Positions 1 to 7,599 of a stretch of DNA of 64,000 nt are shown here, in pieces (position 1 is the first letter of the stretch; each line of letters begins with the position of its first letter). The stretch lies in NCBI RefSeq assembly GCF_001557535.2, contig NZ_CP014306.1, positions 2,914,001 to 2,978,000 of the forward strand, given 5' to 3'. The DNA comes from Burkholderia sp. PAMC 26561. GTDB taxonomy: Bacteria > Pseudomonadota > Gammaproteobacteria > Burkholderiales > Burkholderiaceae. The position numbers and the translations under genes were made by a program. The notes under the pieces were generated by a model. The model worked only from the letters and a program-made list of their open reading frames with translations, made no database searches and had not been told where the DNA came from.

Positions 1-2
1 TC

Positions 3-173
3 ACGCTTCGCCACTTCATGACCGATAACCGGCATCTCACCAACGACAGCGAGGAAGTGCTCAAGCACATGGCTCGACTTTGGCAGTTCGATGTGTATCT
101 GGAAAGTGTCGATGAAAACGGCACGGTGAGAAAACGCTTCGACTGCAAGTACGCGGGGGCAGAGCGGCGCTGA
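3..173 (+). CDS. SpoVR family protein, C-terminal end (partial)
   Basis: This is the last 56 codons of a gene that enters from the left edge and stops with TGA. The visible protein contains the segments EEVLKHMARLW and FDVYLESVDENG, which resemble the C-terminal end of SpoVR/YcgB family proteins as I remember them. In many proteobacteria that family sits beside yeaG and yeaH stress genes, whose presence here cannot be tested. A strong hairpin follows the stop. The identification rests on a short tail only, so the family call is moderate and no function can be shown. Confidence 0.6.
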   Translation, partial: TLRHFMTDNRHLTNDSEEVLKHMARLWQFDVYLESVDENGTVRKRFDCKYAGAERR

Positions 174-193
174 GTCGAACGGGTTCTCATGGA

Positions 194-230
194 AAAAACG
201 GCTCGCTGATCCAATCAGCGAGCCGTTTTT
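194..230. terminator. Bidirectional rho-independent terminator
   Basis: A perfect 17-bp stem (194-210 with 214-230) closes over a 3-nt loop. It begins with a run of A and ends with a run of T, so it can terminate on both strands. It lies between two convergent genes, the SpoVR-like tail and the AI-2E family gene, and probably serves both. Confidence 0.93.
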
Positions 231-246
231 CATTCAGCAGGCAAAC

Positions 247-1329
247 TCACACCTTGTCGATGGTCCGTGTTCCTTCCGCCTGGCCTTCTTCGTTCTGCGT
301 GAACAGGTCCCAGGCCGCCATGAACAACGCGGCGATCAGCGGTCCGATCACGAAGCCGTTGATCCCGAACAGTCCCATCCCGCCCAAGGTCGAAATCAGC
401 ACGACCCAGTCCGGCATCTTCGTGTCCTTGCCAACAAGAATCGGACGCAGGATGTTATCGACCAGACCGATGATGACCACGCAGAACGCGATCAGGATCA
501 CGCCTTTCCAGATGTCGCCGGTGAGCAGGAAATACGCTGCCGCCGGCGCCCAGACGAGTGCGGCGCCGATGGCCGGAAGCAGCGACAGGAAAGCCATCAG
601 CACGCCCCAGAGCAGCGAGCCCTGGATGCCGAGAAACATGAAGATCATCCCGCCGAGAAACCCCTGAGCTGCGGCAACGGCGATATTGCCCTTCACGGTT
701 GCGCGTACGACCGTTGTGAATTTGGCGATCAGGTGCTGCTTCGGCGCTTCATCGAGCGGCAATGCGCGGCGAATGCGCCGGCCGATTTCACCGCCATCGC
801 GCAGCAGGAAAAACACCAGGTACAGCATTACGCCGAAGCTGATCACGAACTGGAATGTGTTCTGTCCGATGCTGAGGGCTTGCGTCGCGACAAACTGGCT
901 GATCGCGGCGGCGCCATCGGTCAGCCGTTTCTGGATGCTCGGGATATCCGTGAGTCCAAAACGGCCGAGCAAGGTCTGCACGGACTTCGGCAGTGCGTGG
1001 ATGCCTTCCTGGAAGTACATCGTGAAGTTGGGCTGGCCCGACTTGATCTGCGTGTAGGCGAGACCGATTTCCTGGACCAGCGTGGCTGCAACAAACGACA
1101 GCGGCAGGATCACGATCACGATGGTCAGCCCGAGCGTTGCAAACGCAGCGAGATTGCGGCGCTTGCCGAATTTGGCGGCAAGGTAGCGCTGCATCGGCTG
1201 GAACAGGATGGCGAGAATCGTCCCCCAGAAGATCGCGCCGAAGAACGGCGTCAGGATCCAGCAAAGCGCGACGGTAACCACGAACAGCAGGATGTGGAAA
1301 AACTTTTGGTGTACGGAGTGGTTGTTCAT
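247..1329 (-). CDS. AI-2E family transporter (PerM/YdiK-like membrane protein)
   Basis: A polytopic inner-membrane protein of about 360 residues in the AI-2E exporter-like family (UPF0118). It shows paired N-terminal membrane segments, a soluble middle and a hydrophobic C-terminal half with the typical motif LVDNILRP. Members have been linked to autoinducer-2 export, Na+/H+ antiport or general permease roles, so the substrate is open. An ATG at 1380 is also in frame, but I chose 1329 because an AAGG ribosome site lies just upstream of it and the protein then begins directly before the first membrane segment. It stands alone and converges on the SpoVR-like gene across a shared terminator. Confidence 0.85.
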   Translation of the reverse strand: MNNHSVHQKFFHILLFVVTVALCWILTPFFGAIFWGTILAILFQPMQRYLAAKFGKRRNLAAFATLGLTIVIVILPLSFVAATLVQEIGLAYTQIKSGQPNFTMYFQEGIHALPKSVQTLLGRFGLTDIPSIQKRLTDGAAAISQFVATQALSIGQNTFQFVISFGVMLYLVFFLLRDGGEIGRRIRRALPLDEAPKQHLIAKFTTVVRATVKGNIAVAAAQGFLGGMIFMFLGIQGSLLWGVLMAFLSLLPAIGAALVWAPAAAYFLLTGDIWKGVILIAFCVVIIGLVDNILRPILVGKDTKMPDWVVLISTLGGMGLFGINGFVIGPLIAALFMAAWDLFTQNEEGQAEGTRTIDKV

Positions 1330-1449
1330 AAATGCCTTGAGGGAAGCTGGAATCGTGACGTAGGCGCGGCAAGCTCCCATGCCGGCGCCCTATAGCAAGA
1401 AGACGGCCCGATGCTAGCACGGGCAGGTTTTGGCCCGTCCGGAGCGATA

Positions 1450-1491
1450 TTGCGTCAATCTCAAAATTGGTTATAATTGAGCATTCACTCA
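1450..1491 (+). promoter_or_regulatory. tetR promoter with candidate operator
   Basis: A perfect TATAAT -10 box (1472-1477) has TTGCGT (1450-1455) 16 bp upstream. Directly downstream of the -10 box is TGAGCATTCACTCA (1478-1491), with outer arms TGAG and CTCA. A TetR operator in this place would give autorepression. A related 14-mer lies before the downstream SDR gene at 2131-2144. Confidence 0.6.
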
Positions 1492-1511
1492 TTTAAACTG
1501 CAAGATCTTCG

Positions 1512-2093
1512 ATGGCCCGACCCAAAAGCGACGACAAACGCAACGCGCTTCTTCTTGCCGCCGAGCAGGTCTTCGCCGAGCGCGGACTTGCCGCCGCGCC
1601 TACATCGGCCATTTCGAAGCAGGCGGGCGTCGCGGAAGGGACGCTGTTCACCTATTTCCGCACGAAGGACGAACTGGTCAACGCGTTGTATCGGTCGATC
1701 AAGCTCGAACTCGCCGACGCGCTGATGGCGCAGTTCCCGCGGCGCGGGCCGGTGCGGCACCGGCTCGAATACTTGTGGAATGCGTTCGTGGACTGGGGTG
1801 TGGCCAATCCGCAGCGGTTGAATGTGCTCGATCAGTTATCGGTGGCGGATATTGTCACTGAGGAATCGAAGGCGGTCGGGTACGAACCATTTGCCGAAAT
1901 CGAAGCGCTCGCGCTGCACAGCATCAAGACCGAGATCTTGCAGGCTTATCCGTGCGAGTTCATTGCGGCGAATATGAAGGCGCTGGCGGAGACCACGATG
2001 GGATTCATGAATGCGTATCCCGATGAAGCAGGGCGGTATCGGCAGATTGGCTTCGACGTGTTCTGGAATGGTGTCGCGCGCGACAAAGCCTGA
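1512..2093 (+). CDS. TetR/AcrR family transcriptional regulator
   Basis: A 193-residue regulator. The N-terminal helix-turn-helix is clear (residues about 8-52, with ISKQAGVAEGTLFTYFRTKD), and the ligand-binding C-terminal domain is divergent, as is usual for the family. It probably represses itself and the SDR/NAD-binding pair that starts 77 bp downstream in the same direction, since similar 14-bp sites precede both. The ligand cannot be deduced. No ribosome site is strong, but the ATG immediately precedes the conserved HTH, so the start is reasonable. Confidence 0.9.
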   Translation: MARPKSDDKRNALLLAAEQVFAERGLAAAPTSAISKQAGVAEGTLFTYFRTKDELVNALYRSIKLELADALMAQFPRRGPVRHRLEYLWNAFVDWGVANPQRLNVLDQLSVADIVTEESKAVGYEPFAEIEALALHSIKTEILQAYPCEFIAANMKALAETTMGFMNAYPDEAGRYRQIGFDVFWNGVARDKA

Positions 2094-2130
2094 AGTCCGC
2101 CTGATTCAAGCCAATTTGCCGCCGATTCAA

Positions 2131-2144
2131 TGACTGATTACTCA
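2131..2144 (+). promoter_or_regulatory. Possible second TetR operator before the SDR gene
   Basis: TGACTGATTACTCA shares TGA at one end and ACTCA at the other with the candidate operator in front of tetR (9 of 14 positions match). It lies 27 bp before the SDR start codon. Binding by the neighbouring TetR protein is inference. Confidence 0.35.
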
Positions 2145-2170
2145 CGCAATCAAATGCGAAAGGAATTCAA

Positions 2171-3172
2171 ATGAGCACATGGACGACTGCCGATATCCCG
2201 CCGCAAACCGGCAAGCGCGTTGTCGTGACGGGCGCAACGGGTGGACTGGGTTATGAGACCTCGCTGGAACTTGCACGTGCGGGCGCCGAGGTGGTTCTCA
2301 CGGGACGCAACGAGGCAAAGGGCCGGGCGGCGCTCGACCGTATCCGCCACGAAGTGCCGAATGCGCGGGTCAGCTTCGAGATGATTGATCTGGCGAGTCT
2401 GAAGTCGATTGCGCGCGCGTCTGAGCGCTTGCTCGCGGATGGCGCGCCTGTCGATATCCTCGTGAACAATGCGGGCGTGATGATGCTGCCGCAACACGAG
2501 AAAACTGCCGATGGCTTCGAGCGTCAGTTCGGCACGAACTATCTCGGTCACTTTGCGTTGACTTCGCAATTGCTGCCGCTCCTGCAAAAGAGCGCCGCGC
2601 CGCGCGTGGTGAACCTGAGCAGCATCGCGCACAGGCGGGGCAAGATCGCATTCGATAACCTGCAGGGCGAGCGCGCCTACAAAGCGTGGCCCGCGTACGA
2701 GCAATCGAAACTCGCCATGCTGATGTTCGCGCTGGAGTTGCAACGGCGCAGCGACGCAAACGGCTGGGGCCTCATGAGCAACGCCGCACATCCGGGATTC
2801 GCACGCACGGACCTGATTGCGAATGGACCGGGAACATCGGGCATGCTGGCGCTCGCCGGTCGAGTGATGTCGCGGTTCCTGAGCCACAGCGCAGCAGAAG
2901 GCGCCTTGCCCACGCTTCTTGCGGCCACTGCACCGGAAGCACGCGGCGCCGCGTACTATGGGCCAAAGGGTTTTCAGGAACTGATCGGGCCGCCATCGGA
3001 AGCGCGCATTTTCCCGCAGGCTACGGATGCGGCTGTCGGCGCGAAGCTCTGGGATGTATCGGCGAAACTCACGGGCACTGAATGGGGCCCGAAGCGGAAC
3101 ATAGAGCGGGACATAGAGCGGGACATCAAGCGGGACGCAAAGCCGGGCGTCCAAAGGCCGGAGAAACTATGA
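2171..3172 (+). CDS. SDR family NAD(P)-dependent oxidoreductase
   Basis: A 333-residue short-chain dehydrogenase of the retinol dehydrogenase/light-dependent protochlorophyllide reductase-like group. The nucleotide motif TGATGGLG lies near residue 20, NNAGVM is present, and the active-site order is Ser in NLSSIAH, then YEQSKLA (Tyr and Lys). The ribosome site AAGGAATTCAA precedes the ATG. The last residues are unusual: a run of charged IERD-type repeats encoded by four 12-bp units (3095-3142). The stop overlaps the ATG of the next gene in ATGA, so the two are translationally coupled. The substrate is unknown. Confidence 0.9.
   Translation: MSTWTTADIPPQTGKRVVVTGATGGLGYETSLELARAGAEVVLTGRNEAKGRAALDRIRHEVPNARVSFEMIDLASLKSIARASERLLADGAPVDILVNNAGVMMLPQHEKTADGFERQFGTNYLGHFALTSQLLPLLQKSAAPRVVNLSSIAHRRGKIAFDNLQGERAYKAWPAYEQSKLAMLMFALELQRRSDANGWGLMSNAAHPGFARTDLIANGPGTSGMLALAGRVMSRFLSHSAAEGALPTLLAATAPEARGAAYYGPKGFQELIGPPSEARIFPQATDAAVGAKLWDVSAKLTGTEWGPKRNIERDIERDIKRDAKPGVQRPEKL
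3095..3142 (+). repeat. Four tandem 12-bp units inside the SDR 3' end
   Basis: Units begin CGGAACATAGAG, CGGGACATAGAG, CGGGACATCAAG and CGGGACGCAAAG. They keep the reading frame and encode a charged tail. This looks like a small coding minisatellite just before the stop codon. Confidence 0.85.
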
Positions 3173-3828
3173 AAGTCATCGTTTTTGGCGCGACGGGAAT
3201 GGTCGGGCAGGGCGTGCTGCGGGAATGTCTGCTCGACCCGGATGTCGAGCGCGTGGTCGCGCTCGGGCGCAGTTCCACGAAACAACTCGATCCGAAGTTC
3301 AACGAGATCGTGCATGGCGATCTCTTCGATCTCTCCGCAATCGAGGACCAGCTTACTGGATTCGACGCCTGCTTTTTCTGCCTCGGCGTGTCGTCGTTCA
3401 GAATGAAAGAGGCCGACTACGCGCATCTGACATACGACCTGACGTTCGGCATCGCGCGGGTCTTGTCGCGAATCAATCCCGGGATGACGTTCTCGTATGT
3501 CTCGGGCTCGGGCACGGACACGACCGAGCGCGGAAACAGCATGTGGGCACGGGTGAAGGGGCGCACGGAGAACGCGCTTTTGCGCATGCCCTTCAAGGCG
3601 GCCTATATGTTCCGCCCCGGAGCGATCCAGCCGATGAACGGCATCCGTTCGAAGACGCCGATGTATCAGGCGGTCATTTCCGTCATGGGGCCGTTGTTTC
3701 CGCTGTTGCGGCGTTCGTTTCCGAATGCGATCACGACGACGCAGCAACTCGGCCGCGCAATGGTCGCCACGGCCAAACAGCGCGGGCCGTCGCGCACGTT
3801 CGAGCCACGGGATATCACGAGGTACTAG
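3169..3828 (+). CDS. NAD(P)-binding protein of the atypical SDR/epimerase type
   Basis: A 219-residue protein. The N-terminal Rossmann motif GATGMVG is at residues 7-13, followed by CLGVSS and a YVSGSGTD segment typical of YbjT/NmrA-like atypical SDRs, and a conserved RPGAIQP near the end. It overlaps the upstream SDR stop by 4 nt (ATGA) and is probably co-expressed with it under the TetR regulator. An upstream in-frame ATG exists inside the SDR gene. I preferred 3169 because the Rossmann fold begins directly there. Substrate unknown. Confidence 0.87.
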   Translation: MKVIVFGATGMVGQGVLRECLLDPDVERVVALGRSSTKQLDPKFNEIVHGDLFDLSAIEDQLTGFDACFFCLGVSSFRMKEADYAHLTYDLTFGIARVLSRINPGMTFSYVSGSGTDTTERGNSMWARVKGRTENALLRMPFKAAYMFRPGAIQPMNGIRSKTPMYQAVISVMGPLFPLLRRSFPNAITTTQQLGRAMVATAKQRGPSRTFEPRDITRY

Positions 3829-3836
3829 GTTTGCCC

Positions 3837-3860
3837 GTGCCGGCCGAAACCGGCACTTTC
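3837..3860. terminator. Hairpin terminator between convergent genes
   Basis: Perfect 7-bp arms GTGCCGG and CCGGCAC with a 6-nt loop, then only a short T run. It occupies the 38-bp gap between the NAD-binding gene and the oppositely oriented aldo/keto reductase gene. Confidence 0.55.
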
Positions 3861-3866
3861 GCAAAT

Positions 3867-4871
3867 CTAGCGGGCCGCATCGCCCCAGCGATATTCCTTC
3901 GTTGCATCGTCGAGCTTCGCTTTCAGCGCGTCGTCGAGTTTCAGGTCGACGGCGGCCAGACTGTCCGTGAGTTGCTCGGGTTTGCTCGCACCAATGATCG
4001 CCGATGTAATCGCGGGATTCGCCAGCACCCAGGCCACCGATGTCTTTGTCAGTGACTCGCCGGTTTCCTTCACGATCTGCTGCAGCTTCGCGATGGTCTC
4101 GAACTCGCGCTCGTGCCAGTAGCGCTGCGAATACATCTCGCCGGCCTTGCCGACCGTCCCGGTGAAACGGCCATCGGACGGTTTGGCGTCGTGCTTGTGC
4201 TTGCCGGTCAGCAGGCCTCCGGCGAGCGGGTTGTACGGAATCACGGCGAGGTGTTCGTCGGTCGCAAGCGGCAGCAGCTCGCGCTCGATCTGGCGAAACA
4301 GCAGGTTGTATCGCGGCTGGACGGAGATGAAGCGCGCGACGCGCAGGAAGTCCGAGCGGCCGAGCGCGGTCGCAAGCCGGTACGCCAGGAAATTCGACAC
4401 GCCGATGTAGCGCGCCTTGCCATGACGCACGATGGTATCGAGCGCTTCGAGGGTTTCGTCGAGCGGCGTCTCGCGATCGTCGCTATGCAACTGATACAAG
4501 TCGACGTAATCGGTATTCAGCCGTTTGAGCGATGCATCGATCGCATCCAGCAAGTGCTTGCGCGACGCGCCTTGATCCCATGCCGCCGGGCCCATCTTGC
4601 CGACCGCCTTGGTCGCGAGAATGAATTCGCTGCGGCGCGACGGCGTGTCCTTGAGCCATCGGCCGACGATCTCTTCCGTGCGGCCCGCGTGCGTTTCGTC
4701 GGCGCCGAGCGGATAGACGTCGGCGGTATCGATGAAATTCACGCCCGCTTCCGCCGCACGGTCCATGATGCTGCGCGACACGTTTTCTTCGGTCTGCAAG
4801 CCGAAGGTCATGGTGCCGAGACACAGGCGCGAAACGGTCAGGCCGGTCTTCCCAAACTTACGATATTCCAA
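3867..4871 (-). CDS. Aldo/keto reductase
   Basis: A 334-residue TIM-barrel oxidoreductase that reduces aldehydes or ketones with NADPH. The first strand is YRKFGKTGL. The Asp/Tyr pair of the active site is in FIDTADVYPLG, Lys is in ILATKAVGK, and the His region is YQLHSDD. The NADP-binding end has SAIIGASKPEQL. I chose a TTG start at 4871 because a GAGGAG ribosome site sits exactly 6 nt upstream and the protein then begins one residue before the conserved first strand. The ATG at 4913 would add 14 residues of no recognisable homology. The physiological substrate cannot be read from sequence. Confidence 0.9.
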   Translation of the reverse strand: MEYRKFGKTGLTVSRLCLGTMTFGLQTEENVSRSIMDRAAEAGVNFIDTADVYPLGADETHAGRTEEIVGRWLKDTPSRRSEFILATKAVGKMGPAAWDQGASRKHLLDAIDASLKRLNTDYVDLYQLHSDDRETPLDETLEALDTIVRHGKARYIGVSNFLAYRLATALGRSDFLRVARFISVQPRYNLLFRQIERELLPLATDEHLAVIPYNPLAGGLLTGKHKHDAKPSDGRFTGTVGKAGEMYSQRYWHEREFETIAKLQQIVKETGESLTKTSVAWVLANPAITSAIIGASKPEQLTDSLAAVDLKLDDALKAKLDDATKEYRWGDAAR

Positions 4872-4948
4872 GGCGAACTCCTCGAGCGATTGACCAGGTT
4901 GAACATCAAGCAAGCTTAAACGCTACAGCCGATGCTTGCAGACGAAGC

Positions 4949-6334
4949 CTATGAGGTTGCGGGCTGGGTCGAGGCACGGGGGGGGACGGCATCGAGGAAC
5001 CGGAACACGATGGCCGACGCGAGCGTGACCAGGCCCACGCACACGAACGCGATGCGAAACGCCAGCGCGGCCGAGCCGAGGCTCGACGAGAAAACGGACA
5101 CGAGGCCACCGCCTATCGATACACCCAGTCCGATCGCGAGCATCTGCACCATCGAGAAGAGGCTGTTGCCGCTGCCCGCATCCTTGATCGAAAGTCCCTT
5201 GAGCGTGACGCTGTTCATCGCGGCGAACTGCATGGAATTACAGGCGCCGAACACGGCGAGAATCGCAATTTCCAGCACGAGCGGCGTGCTCACCGAGAAC
5301 GACGCGAAGCCGACTATCGATGCACCGACCAGGATCGTGTTCCACAGCAGGAAGTTGTCGTAGCCGTAGCGTTTGACGAGCGGCGAGATCCAGCCCTTCG
5401 CGATCGTTCCCGCGAACGCAGCGGGCAGCATCATCAAGCCCGAATGCAGCGGTGAATAACCGAGTTGCAATTGCATGAGCAGCGGCAGCAGGAACGGCAC
5501 GGCGCTCGAACCAATCCGGCACAGCAAGTTGCCGATCAGCCCGACGCTGAAATTCGGTTCGCTGAACAAGGACAGGTTGAACAGCGGATTCGCACGGCGC
5601 CTTGCGTACGGAATGTAGGCGAGCGCGGCGATGGCGGACACCGCGAACAAACCGCCCGATACCAATATCTTGTGCGATTGCGCGGGGCTGTCGAGCGCCA
5701 TCGAAAACGCGACCATGCAGAGCGACAACATCGCGCCGCCGATGAAGTCGAAAGGCGGGGCATCGGAGATGGCGTCATCGGGCAGGAAACGCTGCACCGC
5801 GAGCAGACCGACTGCGCCGATCGGCACGTTGATCAGGAAGATCCAGTGCCACGAAAAAGATTCGACGAACCAGCCGCCCAGGGTCGGGCCGAGAATCGGG
5901 CCCACTTGGCCCGCAATGGAGATCACCGCCAGCGCCGAGACGTAAGCCTCGCCGGTCACGCTGCGAAGCACGGCGAGCCGGCCGATAGGCAGCAGCATGG
6001 AACCGCCGATACCCTGGATCACGCGCGCCACGATCAGTTGATTCAGCGTTTGTGCGTTCGCGCAGCACAGCGATCCGATCACGAACAGGAGAATGGCGAC
6101 GAAATAGACGCGCCGCGTGCCGAAGCGGTCAGCGAGCCAGCCGGAGGCAGGCGTAAGCAACGCCATGGTCAGCGTGTATGCAACCACGATCGGTTGCATG
6201 GCGAGCGGTTGCGCGTGCAGGCTTCGCGCAATGGAGGGCAGGGCCGTATTGACGATAGTCGTGTCGAGGGCCTGCATGAAAAAGCCGACGGCCACGATCC
6301 AGAGAAGCGCCGTGTGTGAGTTCTTTGGGGTCAT
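4949..6334 (-). CDS. mdtD: DHA2-type MFS drug exporter, MdtD-like
   Basis: A 461-residue inner-membrane proton antiporter with about 14 hydrophobic segments. The start FFMQALDTTIVNTALPSI, motif A WLADRFGTRR and the motif C region GPILGPTLGGW match the EmrB/QacA branch. The overall pattern, including SWHWIFLINVPIG and a late GNSLFSM segment, is close to E. coli MdtD as I remember it. It is divergent from a LysR gene with 126 bp between them, which suggests control by that regulator. Exported compounds are unknown. Confidence 0.88.
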   Translation of the reverse strand: MTPKNSHTALLWIVAVGFFMQALDTTIVNTALPSIARSLHAQPLAMQPIVVAYTLTMALLTPASGWLADRFGTRRVYFVAILLFVIGSLCCANAQTLNQLIVARVIQGIGGSMLLPIGRLAVLRSVTGEAYVSALAVISIAGQVGPILGPTLGGWFVESFSWHWIFLINVPIGAVGLLAVQRFLPDDAISDAPPFDFIGGAMLSLCMVAFSMALDSPAQSHKILVSGGLFAVSAIAALAYIPYARRRANPLFNLSLFSEPNFSVGLIGNLLCRIGSSAVPFLLPLLMQLQLGYSPLHSGLMMLPAAFAGTIAKGWISPLVKRYGYDNFLLWNTILVGASIVGFASFSVSTPLVLEIAILAVFGACNSMQFAAMNSVTLKGLSIKDAGSGNSLFSMVQMLAIGLGVSIGGGLVSVFSSSLGSAALAFRIAFVCVGLVTLASAIVFRFLDAVPPRASTQPATS

Positions 6335-6433
6335 TCTTTTACTGACGAAGCGTTATAGCGCGGAATTCCGTGCAATGTGAAGATTTTAAGACGATGCGTG
6401 GTTATCGGGAACCCCGCTGGCAACATTGACTGC

Positions 6434-6450
6434 TATCGGATTAGTCGATA
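6434..6450 (+). promoter_or_regulatory. LysR-type operator between mdtD-like gene and LysR gene
   Basis: TATCG-N7-CGATA, which contains the classic ATC-N9-GAT LysR arrangement, lies 11 bp before the LysR start in the divergent intergenic region. It is the only clear dyad there and is a likely binding site for the adjacent regulator. Confidence 0.55.
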
Positions 6451-6460
6451 ACAATGGCAT

Positions 6461-7321
6461 ATGCTCAATCCTGTCTGGCTGAACACCTTCGCGACGGTGG
6501 CCGCGTCGCATAGTTTCACTGACGCCGGCCGTCAGCTCAGTCTCACGCAGTCGAGCGTCAGCGAGCACATCCGGCGTCTCGAGGAACATGTGGGTCGCCG
6601 CCTGCTGGTCCGCGATACCCATTCGCTCGCGCTCACCGCCGACGGCGAAGCCATGCTCGTTCACGCGCGCGTGATCCTCGAGGCCATGTCCCATGCCGAA
6701 TCGCAATTCCGCTCGCCGCGATTACGTGGCCGCGTGCGGCTGGGTTCATCGGACGATATGGCGCTCGGGCCGCTGCCGAGCGTGCTCGCTGCGTTCCGGC
6801 GCACGCATCCCGATGTCGAGCTGGAGATCACCATTGGCATGACGGGGCGGCTTTACGAGCGCCTGGATGCGGGCGCGATCGATCTGCTGATCGGCAAAAG
6901 GCGGCTGGGCGACCGGCGCGGCATACCGCTCTTTTCAGGAAAATTGGAATGGCTTGCGCGGGCCGGCACCGAAGTGGATCTCGCGCAGCCCTTGCCGCTG
7001 ATCCTCGTCGCCGAGCCGAGCGTCACTCGTGCCGTGGTGCTCGATGCGCTCGCGGCCGCGGGCGCCCAATGGCAAATGGTCTGCACGAGCAGCTCGTATG
7101 CAGGATGCATTGCCGCCGCGCGTGGCGGGCTGGGCCTGACAGTGCGTTCGAACTTTCTCTCGGGCAGGGGACTTGCACCCCCAACCAATCGTGCCGAGTT
7201 GCCGGAATTGCCGGAGGTCGAGTTCATCGCGCTGGCGGCGAAGCATTTGAGCCGGCCGGCGGAAACGCTGCTCGAACTCCTGCAGGACAGCGATCTTCGC
7301 GGTGAATGGGCCGGGGAATGA
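6461..7321 (+). CDS. LysR family transcriptional regulator
   Basis: A 286-residue regulator. The winged HTH is at residues 5-62 (FTDAGRQLSLTQSSVSEHIRRLE), followed by the two-lobed effector-binding domain. It is divergent from the MdtD-like exporter, with a LysR-type dyad in the gap, so it most likely controls that exporter. The ligand is unknown. The ATG has no good ribosome site, but the HTH begins almost at once and no better start is available. Confidence 0.9.
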   Translation: MLNPVWLNTFATVAASHSFTDAGRQLSLTQSSVSEHIRRLEEHVGRRLLVRDTHSLALTADGEAMLVHARVILEAMSHAESQFRSPRLRGRVRLGSSDDMALGPLPSVLAAFRRTHPDVELEITIGMTGRLYERLDAGAIDLLIGKRRLGDRRGIPLFSGKLEWLARAGTEVDLAQPLPLILVAEPSVTRAVVLDALAAAGAQWQMVCTSSSYAGCIAAARGGLGLTVRSNFLSGRGLAPPTNRAELPELPEVEFIALAAKHLSRPAETLLELLQDSDLRGEWAGE

Positions 7322-7599
7322 CCCGGCACCGCCCGCAGGCATGCTGCGTGCGAAAGCGGTGGCGCGGCATCGCGCCGCCGCTTGTGTCGCTTTTCGCCAC
7401 TTTTGGCTAGACCTAATCGTGGGATCAATCGCGTTGTAAGCGCGTGTGCTTCGGAAAACATTTGCAAGGTTGTGCAAACACAACGCGCTGCGGATTGGAT
7501 TCGTTCCAATAAGAAGCTTCTTATATATTGTGCGGCGTCGGCCTGCAGTCAGCTTCAGGCAACAGTCTCGTGCCGTACACGGCAATCAACCTCTTATCG

